From Cucumis sativus (lineage: Eukaryota; Streptophyta; Magnoliopsida; Cucurbitales; Cucurbitaceae), in the NCBI RefSeq assembly GCF_000004075.3, contig NC_026657.2, positions 38,302,732-38,366,731 of the forward strand: a DNA stretch of 64,000 nt. Reading direction: 5' to 3'. The notes beneath the pieces were generated by a model, which was not told where the DNA came from, did not search any database, and saw only the letters and a program-made list of their open reading frames with translations. The position numbers and the translations under genes were made by a program. Shown piece by piece: positions 1 to 13,283 of this stretch; within the stretch, counting starts at the first letter, position 1, and the number at the start of each line of letters is the position of its first letter.

Positions 1-922
1 CCAGATGACGAATACAATTGATCCTACAGGGTAACAGAAAACCTATAAACGCTATGTAGTACAGGTCATCAGTATAATCCCAGATAATTCTTGGCACAAG
101 ATTCTTAAAAAGCAAGTAAGACTTTTCTAGAGACATTAATCACTATAAAATAAGATGACAAAAATAAGAAAATACACAGACTATTTAAAACCAGACCGAT
201 TTGATAGTCTACATATTCAGCCTTCAAAGTGAGAGTTAATTATGATTCAACATATAACATATTCCCTGCAACAATTCAATTGTTTATATATCATCGCATT
301 GGCAAAAAGTGTAAACAAAAAGAAAGATTCTTATGAAGGTGATCTTTCTAGGCACCTCCACCCTGGAAAACTGAATAAAAATGACAAACTGATTTCACAA
401 TTTACCATTGATTTGACAAAACAGGATAAAAATTGAAACCATCTCTTGCGGTACTCGAAGTTCATCATGAAAGTTTGAACATCCACAGCAGATTTAACAC
501 ACACTGTACTCACCCTTCATCAGTATAATATTTTTTGGACATGCTTTAATCCCATAACTTCAGAAAAAATTCTTAGAAAACTTGTAATTTAGGTCAAAAG
601 CATCTAACAAGCATTCTCTTAGATATAATCTATTCTTATTCCAGCTTAGGACTTTTGAGCTTCATCTTAAATTCATGCCACGGCATCATGTGCCAGCAGC
701 AAGTAAACTCCTTTAATTTAGACACATTTTTTTTCACCAGTTTCAGCACTAGATTACATGTGTGGTTAATCATTAATACAATCAATAATTAACAAGAAAG
801 AGAATCAACGGAGACAACAAATAGAGAGTAAAGCACAAAATAAATCAAGGGGAAAAATAAACTCTATGGAGTAAATATAATGTCAATAAAAGAAAATCAC
901 AGACAGTCAAGTAGATACTTAC

Positions 923-1569
923 ACATTCTTGTGAAGCTAAGGAATGCCGTATAAGCCAGAGTCGACAATGCAGGCAAAAGAAACATGGGTAAAACTCTGA
1001 AAGCTCTCATCTTCCAGTTCAAATCTACAGTTCTTGTAGTTATGATAGCATAACAAACTGCAACAATCTGAAATATAAGAAATTATAGTAAATCATTAAA
1101 AAAAATCCTCAGGACAGCAACACATCTAATTTCAATCCACAGATGAATTCAATCAATCAGAGGTATTTTCACTCCAAAAACATAAGACAATTCAGTCACA
1201 TTGATATAAACTACAGCAATTGATATAGTAAAAGCAACCTAACATAGTCAATTTGAACAGTAACCCACGCTACAAAACATACTATTGTGATAAATACAAC
1301 CAGACAAATAAACTCACCTCAAAAACGACAGAAAATATAATAAGATTTCTAGCCATTCGTCGCCAAGTTAGGGATCTACGCTTCAACCTAGCAAGAACAG
1401 CAGCTTCTTCCTTGGAAATATGCTGAAGCCTCTTCTCAAAATCATCACCGCGTACACGGAATATACTATTCCAAAGCCGCGAGAAAATCCCCCGGGATTT
1501 CTTCTTCCTGCCAACATCCGCAACAGAATCCTTCTTCTCACCTTCTCCAGCGGCTTTTTCCTCTGCCAT
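923..1569 (-). CDS. LNP: LUNAPARK-like ER-junction protein, 5' part (partial)
   Basis: Two coding exons are visible: 1318-1569 (start codon at 1569) and 923-1067, joined in frame by a GT-AG intron. The gene then runs off the left edge; bases 1-922 look like intron. The N-terminus is charged (Lys/Glu-rich). It is followed by the plant Lunapark signature around residues 41-72 (DDFEKRLQHISKEEAAVLARL, then RRSLTWRRMARNLI), a first membrane segment across the junction (IIFSVVFEIVAVCYAI), the short linker TTRTVDLNWKMRAFR, and a second membrane segment (VLPMFLLPALSTLAYTAFL). Lunapark proteins sit in a double hairpin at three-way junctions of tubular ER. The C-terminal zinc finger expected of the family lies outside the window. 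The call rests on recognising the conserved N-terminal block; family confidence is high. Confidence 0.88.
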
Positions 1570-2004
1570 GTTATCCCGAATATACCTACAAAAACCTCAA
1601 GTCGTAAACACAAACACACGAGAATCCAAATCCATAAACAATTACAAAATAAAACAAACACCAATTCGCCAGTGAATTCAAGTAATCAATCAAGTGATTT
1701 TTACAAAAAAAAAAAAAAAAAAAATCAAACCGATTGATCAACAAGCATCAGTTCCTAAAACAAAGTAAATACCGGATGCGAAACATCCGGCAAACGGTCA
1801 GAAAAAAGAAAAAGTAAGAAGGAGAAAGCAGTAGATCTAGAACATACCTGGAAATTGTTCGATCCGGATAGAATATGTTGTAATGAAAAATTCCACCAAT
1901 CTTTCTCCTCTCCGGATCACAGAGGGAAAGAGAGCGAACAAGAAATGGAAATCAGAGACCGTGATGGAGACGTAAAGCTGCGAGAAAATCAATCACAAAG
2001 AGAA

Positions 2005-2056
<52 letters not shown>

Positions 2057-2060
2057 ACTG
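1570..2060 (-). promoter_or_regulatory. 5' leader and leader intron of the LUNAPARK gene
   Basis: On the minus strand a good donor (CCAG|GTATGTTCT, about 1849-1857) and an acceptor (TTTTTGTAG, just upstream of the start codon) frame a probable leader intron of about 270 bp. It holds a run of about 20 A at 1703-1722. The upstream leader exon would span about 1852 to beyond 2000. No transcript evidence is available, so the transcription start is a guess. Confidence 0.5.
2007..2053. repeat. (AG)n microsatellite in the LUNAPARK leader/promoter
   Basis: This is an almost perfect AG dinucleotide run of about 23 units. Read on the coding strand of the LUNAPARK gene it is a (CT)n tract, a common feature of plant 5' leaders and core promoters. 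It should be length-polymorphic. Confidence 0.95.
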
Positions 2061-3698
2061 TATCCTTCGCGTAGTGAACGTGTTGAAGGAAATTGGGAGA
2101 AGAACAAAAATAAGAATTAAAAATAAGAATTAAAAATAATAAGAAAGACTTCAAGAAAATTGAGGGTTTCTTCATCTTCACCATTTTATTTATTTCCTTA
2201 AGTTTCTTAAATTCATTTCTTCTTTTGTTTAAATTTAATTTCTATCTCTATTATTACTCCAATATTGCTTTTCCATTTGTATCATTGTGTCCATTTGTAA
2301 GCAAGTGGTTGTCATGAAGATTAGGTTAAACTAAGCATAGGACGTATGAATGTGTTACGAGTCTATCTTTTATAATAAAGAAGAATCGAAGACTACTGGA
2401 TTTCAATGTCTAACTTAGATGTATAAATGTTAGTTAAAATATTTTTGAAATATACTTAGTTTGTACATTTGTAATTGTTGATAATGTTTTTTTTTTTTTT
2501 AATTCCAAGAAAGCAAACATGGTTAAATTTTAAATAAAATAACGTTGAATTACTTTTTTTAAAAAAAAATTAAATTCAAACAAAATAGATTTATAAATAT
2601 TAGTTAATTTACATAAATGTAACATAACACTTAAATATTTACGATTCAGATAACAAAATAAGAAAATCTTAGGTTTTGAATATTGTTGAAGGAGTTATGT
2701 ACTTATTCACTTCTTCTTTGTGATTGTTTATGTCGGAAAGTTTCTCACCGTCGTTTAGAGTTTATTATCTGATCGTTTAAATTTAAAGTCTTTTTTCTCC
2801 ATTGTTTAAAATGAAACTACATGATCATGTATCATGAGCTAAACCATTGTTTGAAACTGTAGAACACGATCGTTTAAAAGGATATTACTCATGTGTGTGA
2901 CTGATTATTTACTAGGGTATTTTAAATTGTGAGTTTGTGAGCTTTTTTTTTTCTTTTTCAAAATTGTTCTGTAAATATTTTACGATTTATTTATATTTTT
3001 GAAAAAAACTCCAATAATACATGTAGTTGATAAAAATGGGTACATTAATTTTTACCCAAATTAATGCAAAAGTCTAATTTTATAAAATTTACAAATAAAA
3101 AAACTATTGAAATTTGAAACCTAATCATGTAAGTAAATTCCCATTTCTAAAGAGAATTCCTAAATCAATATAGTCTATATTACCAAATTATTTGTTATAG
3201 ATTTGGTCTAAGACTTTATAGTTATAAAAATGGTTACCAGTAATTGTCATAACAAATGGAGTATATATAATAAACGATTTAACCCTAATTATTTAACTTT
3301 ATACAATTAAATAAAAAGCAGTTTAGCTCAACCGACGTCAATTTAAAAAAAGATGATTTCTAAAATAATATTCTTGTTTTTCAAAATTTGATTAAGGATT
3401 AAAAACGACCAACTCTATAGCAATAATTTAAAAAAATGAACTTAATTTAGAAAATTAAACGATTGCCAAACGACAGTAAACACTTTTTATCATTTGAGAC
3501 TCTACGAAGTTAAAAAAAAAGATTGTTTTTACAAATATAACAAAATCTTACTATCTAGCTAGCTTTGTGATAGATTACGATATACTGTGTCTATCTATAC
3601 GATCTAAAGTTAAAATCAAGAGAAACTCTATTATAATTTGATAAAATGTTGAGGAGATAGGAAAATGAGAAGAATAGAGAAATTAAAAATGGAGTTTA

Positions 3699-3776
3699 CA
3701 CGTGAGGCATTCCACGATGATTCCCACGCCCCCCACGCCCCTTCCTTTCGCACTTATGTTTCCTATATATATATAT
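3699..3776 (+). promoter_or_regulatory. Promoter-like patch: G-box, C-rich tract, TATA
   Basis: CACGTG at 3699-3704 is followed by two CCCACGCC repeats and, about 30 bp on, a TATATATATATA stretch. The order G-box, C-rich block, TATA resembles a plant core promoter. No coding sequence follows within reach, so it may be a relic or drive a non-coding transcript. Confidence 0.3.
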
Positions 3777-4556
3777 GAATTTAAAGGCCATTGAAAAAGC
3801 CATATTCTAAAAAGCAATTTTTATTTGAGAGAAATTGTCACAAACAAAATAGTAAAATAAATTAAAATATCTATAAGTTATAGTAAAATTTTGAATTTTA
3901 TGAGTAAAAGAAACTGATAGACTTTTATCACTGTTTATCAATGTTATTAATTGAAACATGTTTATCAATGTTTATTATTGATAGAATTTGAAAATTATAC
4001 GATATGTTATAAATGTTTTGTTAAATTTACTATTTTTCACGATATCTATTTTTTTTTTTGTTCTATGAAACAAGTGTTTATATATATATATATATATAAT
4101 TGTATCAAAATGTTATATAATTTGAGCTATAACACAATAAATCATAGGAAATGGAGAGATTCAAAGGAAAATTGATAATACATTCATCAATGTGACCATC
4201 TCATTACATATTTGGTAGTTTAATTTGATGCATACAAGATGGACAGTAAGTTTATGAATATCACATCGAACAATAATTATGTGCATTCTGGAATACACTA
4301 TCTCATATATTCTCCATTTTTCCACCACACAAAAAATAAAATTAAAAACAGTAACTTTTAAAAAAATAAAAAAGTAACCTCGTGTTAAATTTTCAAAAGT
4401 TGCACCAAAGTTTTTTACTACGCTTTTATTTAGTAAAATTACTAGTTGAGGAATGTTTGAAACGTATTCTTGAAAACCGAGAGACTAAACTAACCAATTT
4501 AAAATATTAGGAACCAAATACACACATTCTTCAAAACTTAAGGACCGAAAGGATAG

Positions 4557-4587
<31 letters not shown>

Positions 4588-5305
4588 CTTCGAACGTAAT
4601 TGAAAATTAAAAAGTAGGGTTTGGTTTTCAAATCTATACTATTGAAGTGTAGGGTCTAAGGCTAAGGGAGGGAGAGGCCACTAACCAACCATGTTATCAA
4701 AATCAAGCAATTAAAACCTATTTCCATATCTAAAAAGATTATGAACCTCCATCTAATTATCCCACCATTAATTACTTCCTATATATATACATATGTGTGT
4801 ATATATGTATATATATATTTGATCTCAACCCATAAATAAAAGTATTCAATTACAATTTTATTTTTACCATATGTGGATATGGAATTTGAATTAGGTCTAA
4901 GCAATGAAGATAAAAGCATGGAATCCTTGTAGGGAGGAGATGAATTTAGTTTTAAGCTTAAGTCGAGAAGAAGTCTTGCTTATCTCTTTAGAATTTAATT
5001 TGATATCAACTTTCTTTACCTATTTGAAAACTGCACACCAAATGAGATAACTGCTCTGATCAACTACTCTCGTGAGATTACTGGTTGAAGAGGAATTTTG
5101 GTTCACCTAGTTGACCTCGGCCGAAACGAGTCAATTAGGTTTTGGCCTAACGGTCTTTTTCTTTCCATTTGTTAGGAACTTTCTAGAGTCTACTTTAGGA
5201 TTTGGTAACTCTCTTCTATATATCTTTATCTTTTACCGATTCAGAATTATAGATAGGTTACCTCGTAATCAAGAACATTTTACACAATCTCGTTCTTTAA
5301 CATTG

Positions 5306-5540
5306 TAATGCCCGATATTAGGAAGGAGATATGAATGAACCGATATCACATCTGAATGAGAGAGATTATAAGGACATGAAAGTCATGTTAAGAAATACTT
5401 AACAAAATTAAAAGTTAATACCTATACCAACACGGTGCAGTTTCCTTTTCGGTGGCTCGATCATAAGAACTTCAAAGTTGAGCATGAGAATGTCGGAGAT
5501 TCGAATTCTAAATCTTGGACCTAAAGTTTTTAAAAATACA
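5306..5540 (+). mobile_element. Ty3/gypsy-type LTR relic
   Basis: The stretch opens with TGTAATGCCCGATATTAGG, typical of the TGTAAYGC start of gypsy LTRs. It shares a long diverged match with 62438-62575 (shared words include ATGAATGAACCG, TATCACATCTGAATGAGA and AGAAGTTAATACC-like text). Its right part (about 5458-5505) resembles the second half of plant 5S rRNA weakly. No internal coding region follows, so this is probably a solo or truncated LTR; it is old and broken. Confidence 0.55.
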
Positions 5541-5782
5541 AAAGGGTCCATCACTTTTCTTCATTTGATTTAGAAGTAAGTTAAAAAGTTGATATGCATT
5601 ATTTTATTTATAAACTTTAAAGCTATTTTTTTAATTGGTCACTTGGGAGGAAAGAAGTTTTTATAAAGTGGAAGAAACCACTTTTCGAAGTAGAAATAAA
5701 TAAAAAGTCTCTCACCGACGACCTAACAAACCCTTTCTTCCTATTGATTTCTTTAATGAAATTTAAAGTTGCATATGTCAAT

Positions 5783-6023
5783 TATATTCCAAAATAACAA
5801 ATAATTAAAATAATTTAGTATATAACATCTTAAAAAAATTGCAAATATAGCAAAATTTGTCGAATTATATCAATGATAGAAGTCTATCATCGATAAACCA
5901 TGTTGTAAATATTGGTATATCATTGATAGATCATACAAGTCTATAGTGATAGTTTTCTTATATTTGCAATTTTTTAAAATGTTGTTATATCTTTAATTAT
6001 TATTTCTAAAATGGTCATTAATT
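5783..6023. mobile_element. Hairpin MITE with long terminal inverted repeats (copy A)
   Basis: The two ends form an imperfect inverted repeat of about 70 bp. The left end reads AACATCTTAAAAAAATTGCA then AATATAGCAAAAT; the right end, reverse complemented, reads AACATTTTAAAAAATTGCAA then ATATAAGAAAA. The centre carries repeated CTATCA/TGATAG words. A second good copy lies at 24889-25147, and degenerate copies are scattered through the window. There is no coding capacity, so it is a non-autonomous DNA element. Confidence 0.65.
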
Positions 6024-7437
6024 ATAATTACCAAAAAATAAAATTCCAATGCTGAAAAGTATACTATCCGATCTTTCATAACGGTAGATTCTATAGATAT
6101 TGAAAAAAACCCTCAAACACGCTTACAAAACTCTTTTTCTAAAAGGTCAACAAAAAGTATTTGAATTTAAATATCACGACTCGATAACCTTCAAAAGTCG
6201 ACATGAAAATGTTTTGGGTTAGCTGAAATTTGGGTTTGGAGTTTTGTGTTTAATTTATCAATTGATTGTATCCTATAGACTAAACCTAACTTAATGGTAA
6301 ACAAATATCTTCTTAATGTTTTATGTTTTTATGTTAAGTACTGAAATTGAAAAGCAAAAGTTACATATAAAGCAAGAGAAGAAAAACTACACAAACCATT
6401 TGTTAAAAGTTATTGCTAACTTAGGTTGGAAGTAGTTTAGTTTATTTAGTCTTTTTTTAAAAAAAATTAAAATATACTAAAAAGAAAAAAATAATAATTT
6501 GAACCCAAATAGGGTTGAATTTGAAACCCCATTTAGTAATTTGTATAACCAATCCTTGGCCCAAAATAAATTTATAACTCTCTTTGTATTGTTAGTATTA
6601 AAGTACTCGATATTAATTCCGTGCAATATTTTCTTGTTACGTATTTTTGTTATTTTCCTTTGTTGTTTATTTTGTTACACACTCATAAAATACAACAATA
6701 ATAAAGTTGATAATTTATAATTGTACTAACCACTTACGTAAAAATAGTGAACGAAACTATTTCTTTTCTCATGTAATAGTAAGAATTATATGTGTAAAGT
6801 CTACGAATATATCAAAGTTTTTGAGAATATTGATTTTGATGGATATTGGTTGAAAAATTATATAAACGAAAAAAATCAAAAGCAAGAGGTAAGTAAGTAA
6901 TAACTAAATATTTTATGAATTTTATTTTAAATGGAAAAAATGTTTGTAACAAAATATTATGCTATTATTTATATTATTGTTTATTTTTCATTTGTTTACG
7001 TTCAACTCATAAAAATATGAAAATATAATGAAATTTAGGATGGATGATAATAATGTTAATAGGAGGTTTCTTGAGACACAAAGGATCACTCAAAAGAAAA
7101 AGCAACACTCCTATCACCAATTGTGGAGGATTCTCTAATAACCATATTTTCATTCCAACTATTCCTTCTCGAGTGTAATGGAAAGCTAACGAGCAACGGT
7201 CAAACCCGAAACGAAACCTGTTTGGAAATTCATCTTTGCCTTGAAGAAGTTTCTAAAGGATCAAGGAATCAACCTAAGATAAAATGATAAAGAAAACATA
7301 AAGCTTTTCTCACGACTACTTTTGTGTTTATAACTTATGGTCAAGAAAAGATATAATGGTGAGTGTTGAAATATGATTATACCTTACTTTCCTAAAATAG
7401 CATTACCTTTTATTTGATTATTCTTTGAGAATAGGTG

Positions 7438-10400
7438 TTATCTTCTGAAGTCCTTTGCTTGTTTCCCACCAAAGGTTTTTCTTCTTGTAGAATCTTGGCT
7501 TTGGGGCCTTCCAGCATTCACAAACTTTAAAGGAACAACTTGTTCAATGTACAACATTTTTCCTGGGAAGTGCCTCTTGTCTTTGGGTAGCATTCGTAGT
7601 TGTGGTAACCAATACGCCACGTATTCACCCTCGGGATCGTATGTTTGTGCCTGTAAAAGATATTACTGTCATACACGAGATATTGAAAGGGAAAAGAAAC
7701 ATCAGAATCCGATCTGATGATGTGCATGTTTGTAATGAAAACTGGAGAGATGAGTTGTAAAATTATGAAGCCAATAAAGCATAAAAATTGATGTTTTTTA
7801 GTCGTGAGACCTATAAATTTTTTGGACAAAACAAATAGTGGAGTTCACAACTCGCTTACTCCAACTTCAACTCCTTGGACCAAATCTCCCTTGTTAAGAA
7901 AGCACTTAGAAAGTTGTTCTGAATGTGCTCTTAAACTTGATGGTTGCTTCAGACAATTTTACTCGATACTATTTACTCCAAACCACATCTTGAAATTTTA
8001 GGTAAAATATAAGATTTGCAGTTACTCAAGTTCCTACTTCTTAGTGTTTCTGTATTGTAACTCGACTGGATCACTTTTCAAAGAGAATATATGCAGAAAT
8101 GATGGACGACTCATTCTTTGATCCTTATTTCCTCATACCATCATCCTAACTTTCTACTCGATGCAAACTGTTTATGACATATGATCCAGTGAATAAGAAT
8201 GTGTTCATTGAAGAAGTTAATAGATCCATCTTGTCTAGCACCTTGAATCAGTAAAATCTGTACTTACTTGCTTGGGGATACTGAAGTAACGATCTTCTCT
8301 TGGGTCGTTCCCAACTCCTACAATTAGAGAGGACAGAACTTTAAAGTTTCACAGTTTTTTTTTTTTTTGAATTTATAAAACGAGTGACATTTGGGGTTGC
8401 AAAAAGGATGAAATATGACATTCATGACATATGTGGACAATATAATATATCAGAAATAACATTAAATAAACATTCAATTTAAGTTATGGACAATATAAAT
8501 TCAGTCGTCGAAGACGAGGTAAATGGACTACAAGGAACAAAGATCCAGAAAAAGAAATTCCCAGAACGATATCCTAAACAAGGTAGTTATATAAAATTAT
8601 GCAACAATCGTTCTTGGCGCTTCAAATGATGTATAATAAATGATTGAAATACATTTTTCAGATGAAATACGCCATGGGAGAAGGAGAAAAAAAGTATACG
8701 AAAAAGATTCAATGAAGAATTCTGAAAATGCTTTTGTTTCAAACCTGAACATATAGCTGAACATATAGGGTGTGGAAATATATATATATATTTCTCTTAG
8801 TTATTGAAACTGCCACTTTTTTTTATTTACCCCTAAGCCAAAACCATGATGGTTTACAAAGTGTGGGAATTTAAGCTCAGAGTTTTCATATCTCGGAAGG
8901 AAATCAAATTACCAGCTCCATATGTCCAATTTCCATAATTGGAGCAAGGGTCATAATCGAGAAGACATGTCTCAAACCATTCAGCTCCCATACGCCAGTC
9001 AATACCCATATCTCGAACAAGGAACGAACATACTATCTGTAGAAAGAACAGATCATCGGCGCATTTGTTACTCAACTTTGATGCGTGCTTTAGTAAGTGT
9101 TATTTTAGCATGTTCACAAGTGATGTAATTTGGCAGTCCAAGGGCATGTTTTTTAAGAGGTGCTAATTTTCTGGCAAGGATTTCATATTCGTTATCTAGA
9201 TAATATTTGAACACTGTAGAAATTATGAACTCGAAATAATACCTGCCGCCCTCGATTTGACATGAACCCAGTTGTTGATAATTCTTTCATATTTGCATCT
9301 ATTAGAGGGTACCTGGAGGCCCAGAATACTTCGTACATCAAACTTCTAATAACATGTGAAAGCATTGTTTACACTCTTGGGACTTGAAAGAAACAAGATG
9401 AGACAAGTGAGAGAAACAAAATACCCTGTACGTCCATCTCTCCAGGATTCAAACAAATTTTTGTCTTGGCTCCATTTCGACTCCACTTTTCTTGGCCCAC
9501 CTGTGAAAAGAAACTGGCATAAGTTGGAATATGCACCAAAAAAGATGGTAGAAAGACACAGGAACGTGACGAAAACTAAAAAAATTCTGACAACCCTTAC
9601 CAAGATGAAAAAGAGAATTGCCATATTTGACTGAAAGAAACCTAAAGTAATCCCTCCATATCAATTCAAACAAAACCCTGAAACGGCAGATGTAGATTAA
9701 CTAAGGGTAAAATATTTCCTTCCAATAATCAAACTTTTGAGAAAGGAAGATGTGTCATAGTTCGCCTCGTTCTAAGTTTTAATTTTAAAACAGTAGACAA
9801 TTGTAGTAGCCATGGGCCATTCCTTATTATAAAGAGATAATTAGGATGATATATGCATGGGTAATAGTGAATACCAGTAAGTAGATTGATTTGCTTCCCT
9901 TTCCCTCTCATACCTCCTTACCTAAGAGAATAATTCAAACCTTCAAATATGCAAAACACATCGTCATTAAAGGAAAATGAAATAGAACCAACCTCTTCGT
10001 GAATGAGACGAGGAGAAATGCTTCCTGATGCAAGCCATGGAGAGAATTTTGTAGAGTAGTCAGGTCCTAGCATCCCATTCCTTGTTTCCTTATAAATCCG
10101 TAGTAAATCCTAAAAAGCAAGGGAGAAACAAAGAGAATACTTCAGCAAACATCAACCATGTAACTAAAATTGCATAGAAACCATGATTAAGAGAATCAAA
10201 AGGGAGCAAAGGAATAAATGCATCACTGAGTTAATAAGTCGATGGTTAAGCTGTTCATGTTTTTAATTAAAATACAATTTTCACCTTCTTCCAGAAGTAC
10301 TCATAAATTCTGGATAGAGCTGCGCTCTCACCGCCTATAAACCTCATGCCCTTAACAACCTGAAAAAGTAAAAAAACGAATCAACAGTCCTTTCACAAAG

Positions 10401-11983
10401 AGCAGATTTGGTTATATATCTTCTCATAGCACTATTCCAACGCATAAACTTACACTAGGAGGTTGAAGCCCAAGCTTATCAAGTGAGGGAACAGATCCCC
10501 AATCATCGATGCTTGGTGCAGGCCCAAGAAGAGCTGGAAGTCGAATGCAATCTCGAATTTTACATTTTGCTTCAACAGACTGCAATTTGGTGGTCCATCA
10601 AATGAAAAAGCACATTGTGAGAAACACACTTAACGACGCAAAAGGACGTAACAAACCTAAAACTATAAAGAAAATATACGGTACTTTACGAAACTGTGTG
10701 TAGACATCAGGCAAACTGTTGGTGTCAAATGGAAGGTCATCTATGTGGTACATGGTGGTTCCCCAAACAAGTTGAAAAGTAGGGCTTCTAGCAGCACTTG
10801 ACTTGGCAGAGGCAGACTTCTCTGAGGTTGGTGATAACACCACAGTTTTAAGACCTTTGCTCACCATTTTTTCGACGTATAGTTCCTCACTACAAGTTTC
10901 CATTTGAGCAAAAACCTGATCGAATCAATAGATAGAATTTAACAAACGACCAAATTAGAGCAGTGCTTTAAACATACAAGGAATGGTATCGAAGTTACTC
11001 AACTGTGTGGGCACCAAGGGCTTTTGCAAGAGAAGGAAGAATTTCTTCAGGCTTCCCATGTTGAATGAGTAAGTTAAGGCCTCGTTTAGTTAAATTTCTT
11101 TTCAAGTCAGCCAAGCATTCAACAATAAACTGGGCTCTCAATGCTGCCAGAAAGGAAGGAAATTATATAACCCTCGAACATTTGCTCAACTCCAAGTCAA
11201 CCAAAATTCCAAAACGCCAAGATCTTAATCTGAACCATCGGTTCAACTAATAGCCTTACATTTCAAAATTTGAATCAATGCATAGCTATGAATTTTTTCC
11301 GAACTCCACTCAGTAATTTTCAATTAAAGATGAGAAAAAGTAGTCCTAATTCGAGGGCAACGAACAGACCTCTAATAATACCCGCCACTATACTCACCTA
11401 CTCGTGAACAGAGTAACCTCATGATAAAAAAAAAAAAAAAAACAACAAGAAACTGACTAATCTAGAGCTCAACAAGACAATCGACATATAAGTTCTCCAA
11501 ACAAATTACACGATCAGTAGTGACTAAAGTAAAGAACAAATTTCGAAACAAACCTCCAGTTTTAGGAAATCCGAAGTAGCAGGTAGAACCAAAAAGTCTA
11601 GGATCAACGCAATACACCGGCAACACAGCCTCGGACGAAATCCAGGCCTTATTCAGGGCTTCATTATCCAGTACACGGAGGTCATTTCTGAACCAAACAA
11701 TGGCTACTCCTTTTCCTCTCTTGAACCCTGAAGAAGACGAATAGCGCCGGAACATTTGTTCCACAACTCTATCCATTTCCTCCGATTCTAGCCCCGGAAC
11801 TTGACATGTACTCGACGACGACGGCGATCTAGAATCGAGCTTCGAGCTAGAATTCATGACAAAGATTCGACGGCTAGCTGATTTCACGGCGATATGGATC
11901 ACCGGTTTCAGAGAAGAATAATTCGGGAGTGTTTTCAGCAATGGAAGAGACGTCAATGAGCTGCGGAGAGTGTTGTAGTTCAT
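7438..11983 (-). CDS. CRY3: Cryptochrome DASH, organellar (CRY3 type)
   Basis: Thirteen exons join in frame to 591 residues: 11554-11983, 11004-11143, 10685-10915, 10454-10579, 10285-10359, 9993-10109, 9875-9921, 9601-9677, 9425-9500, 9243-9312, 8913-9036, 8268-8317, 7438-7650. The N-terminus is Ser/Arg-rich, as for a chloroplast/mitochondrial transit peptide. The photolyase domain opens with [18 protein letters not shown] (about residue 95). The FAD-binding half carries [53 protein letters not shown] and [26 protein letters not shown] proteins bind FAD and a folate and repair pyrimidine dimers in single-stranded or looped DNA. Relative to Arabidopsis CRY3 as I remember it, exon 3 has a roughly 12-residue Ser/Ala-rich insertion before [11 protein letters not shown] chose the ATG at 11983 because residues upstream of it are unlike a transit peptide. 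Confidence 0.95.
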
Positions 11984-12049
11984 CGTCTTTAATTTCTTTT
12001 TTCTAATTTTATTTTCCGTTTTGTAGAGATTTAAGCGCTTAGATAATGA

Positions 12050-12055
12050 CACGTG
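12050..12055 (-). promoter_or_regulatory. G-box upstream of CRY3
   Basis: CACGTG lies 67-72 bp upstream of the CRY3 start codon, in the context GACACGTGGAC. A second ACGT core (GACGTGG) sits about 20 bp further up. G-boxes bind bZIP and bHLH (HY5/PIF-type) factors, which would fit light control of a cryptochrome. The functional link is inferred. Confidence 0.45.
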
Positions 12056-13283
12056 GACTAAAATTGTATGGTGACGTGGAGCAATAGTAGCCAATAGAAG
12101 GACTTATTTTGATACAATTGGTTTTAAGTCCACGCGCGTAATTTTCAAAACGACCGTTTTATTCATTTATACGACGCCGTTTTAGGTCTTGCAGATCTTC
12201 TACTTGCAAAAGTGCAAATAAAGTTTAGTTGACTAATTCACATAATTCCTTTCTATTTAGATGGTTTTCAAAAGAAAAAAATGATGAAAAATAGCAATTA
12301 TATTCCCGAACTCATTTAAATCATAAACTTTTTTGAAACTTACATAAATTAAACACTAAACGGATGATCATATGTTTTATTCATAATTTAAACTTTTCAT
12401 TATGTTTTATTTGGATACCATGGTAAAAGTTTAGAATTTAAATTTATACTTATATAAATAAAATTTTAATTAAAATTGAGATTCAAGATTATATTTAAAT
12501 GGATAAAATCTTTAAAGTTGAATATTTAAATTGACATAATCTCACAATTAATTTAGGATATGAATTGACATATACAAAAAAAAAAACGATATGCTTCATA
12601 AAGGTAATATTTCTTTTTATTGCTATTGGTTTTGACAATGTGTGGAGCTTCTGATTTTAAAACGGTTAATAGAAGCTCTGTAATGGTTAAACTATGCTCA
12701 TACGAGTCTTTTTACCAACAAAATTAAATTTTCAAAAAATAGAAAGTCAAAGCTAAATGTAATATAGAAGAGCCCACAAAAACAAATTAAATACACATTG
12801 CCAAATACACAAATATCTTGACATCTCATGGATTCTTGTAATGTTTATTACAACATCATAGTAAACTAACATAAACGAGTCTCCTATCTCCCCCCATAAG
12901 AAAAGAGAAGAAATCAAGTGTAATGATGACGGAAATAGTTAATCTCCACCTCGAGGCTCCATTTCGTCATGCATCCAAGAGCAAATATGGTACACAACAA
13001 TGGTTGAGACATCTATTAATTTCTTTAAGATGAGGTTAAAATTTTTGACCTATTAGAACTTACACTTACTAGTAGTTGACCAATTTATATTCGTACACAA
13101 AAGATCGGGAGGGAAATGCTCTGGACAAAATAAGCAACAAACTTTCCTACAATAATGGCAATAAGAGATCATTTTTACACAAACTTAAACTTTCCTTCCA
13201 TTGTGAAGATGAAATAGATAGCTAAAGATCTAACATATTAAAGGAAAAATACCGCTAAGCTGGCATTTGAGCTGCTGCTGCTG
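12056..13283. other. Spacer between CRY3 promoter and RlmH 3' end
   Basis: This is AT-rich sequence without a gene. It contains ACGACGCCGT at 12171-12180, a 10-mer that recurs in the RlmH/FAM32A intergenic region, and the presumed 3' UTR of the RlmH gene next to 13284. Confidence 0.6.

Larger units (their letters stand above)
2130..7437. other. AT-rich spacer with repeats, no gene found
   Basis: No credible protein-coding gene is seen. The spacer holds (TA)n runs (about 3763-3776, 4079-4099, 4556-4584), a promoter-like patch (3699-3776), a gypsy LTR relic (about 5306-5540) and a hairpin-type MITE (about 5783-6023). The short open frames here are AT-rich and resemble no family I know. Confidence 0.7.

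Noticed and set aside
1855-2133. Open frame with a long Arg/Glu repeat on the plus strand
   Set aside because: It is the translation of the (AG)n microsatellite in the leader of the opposite-strand gene.
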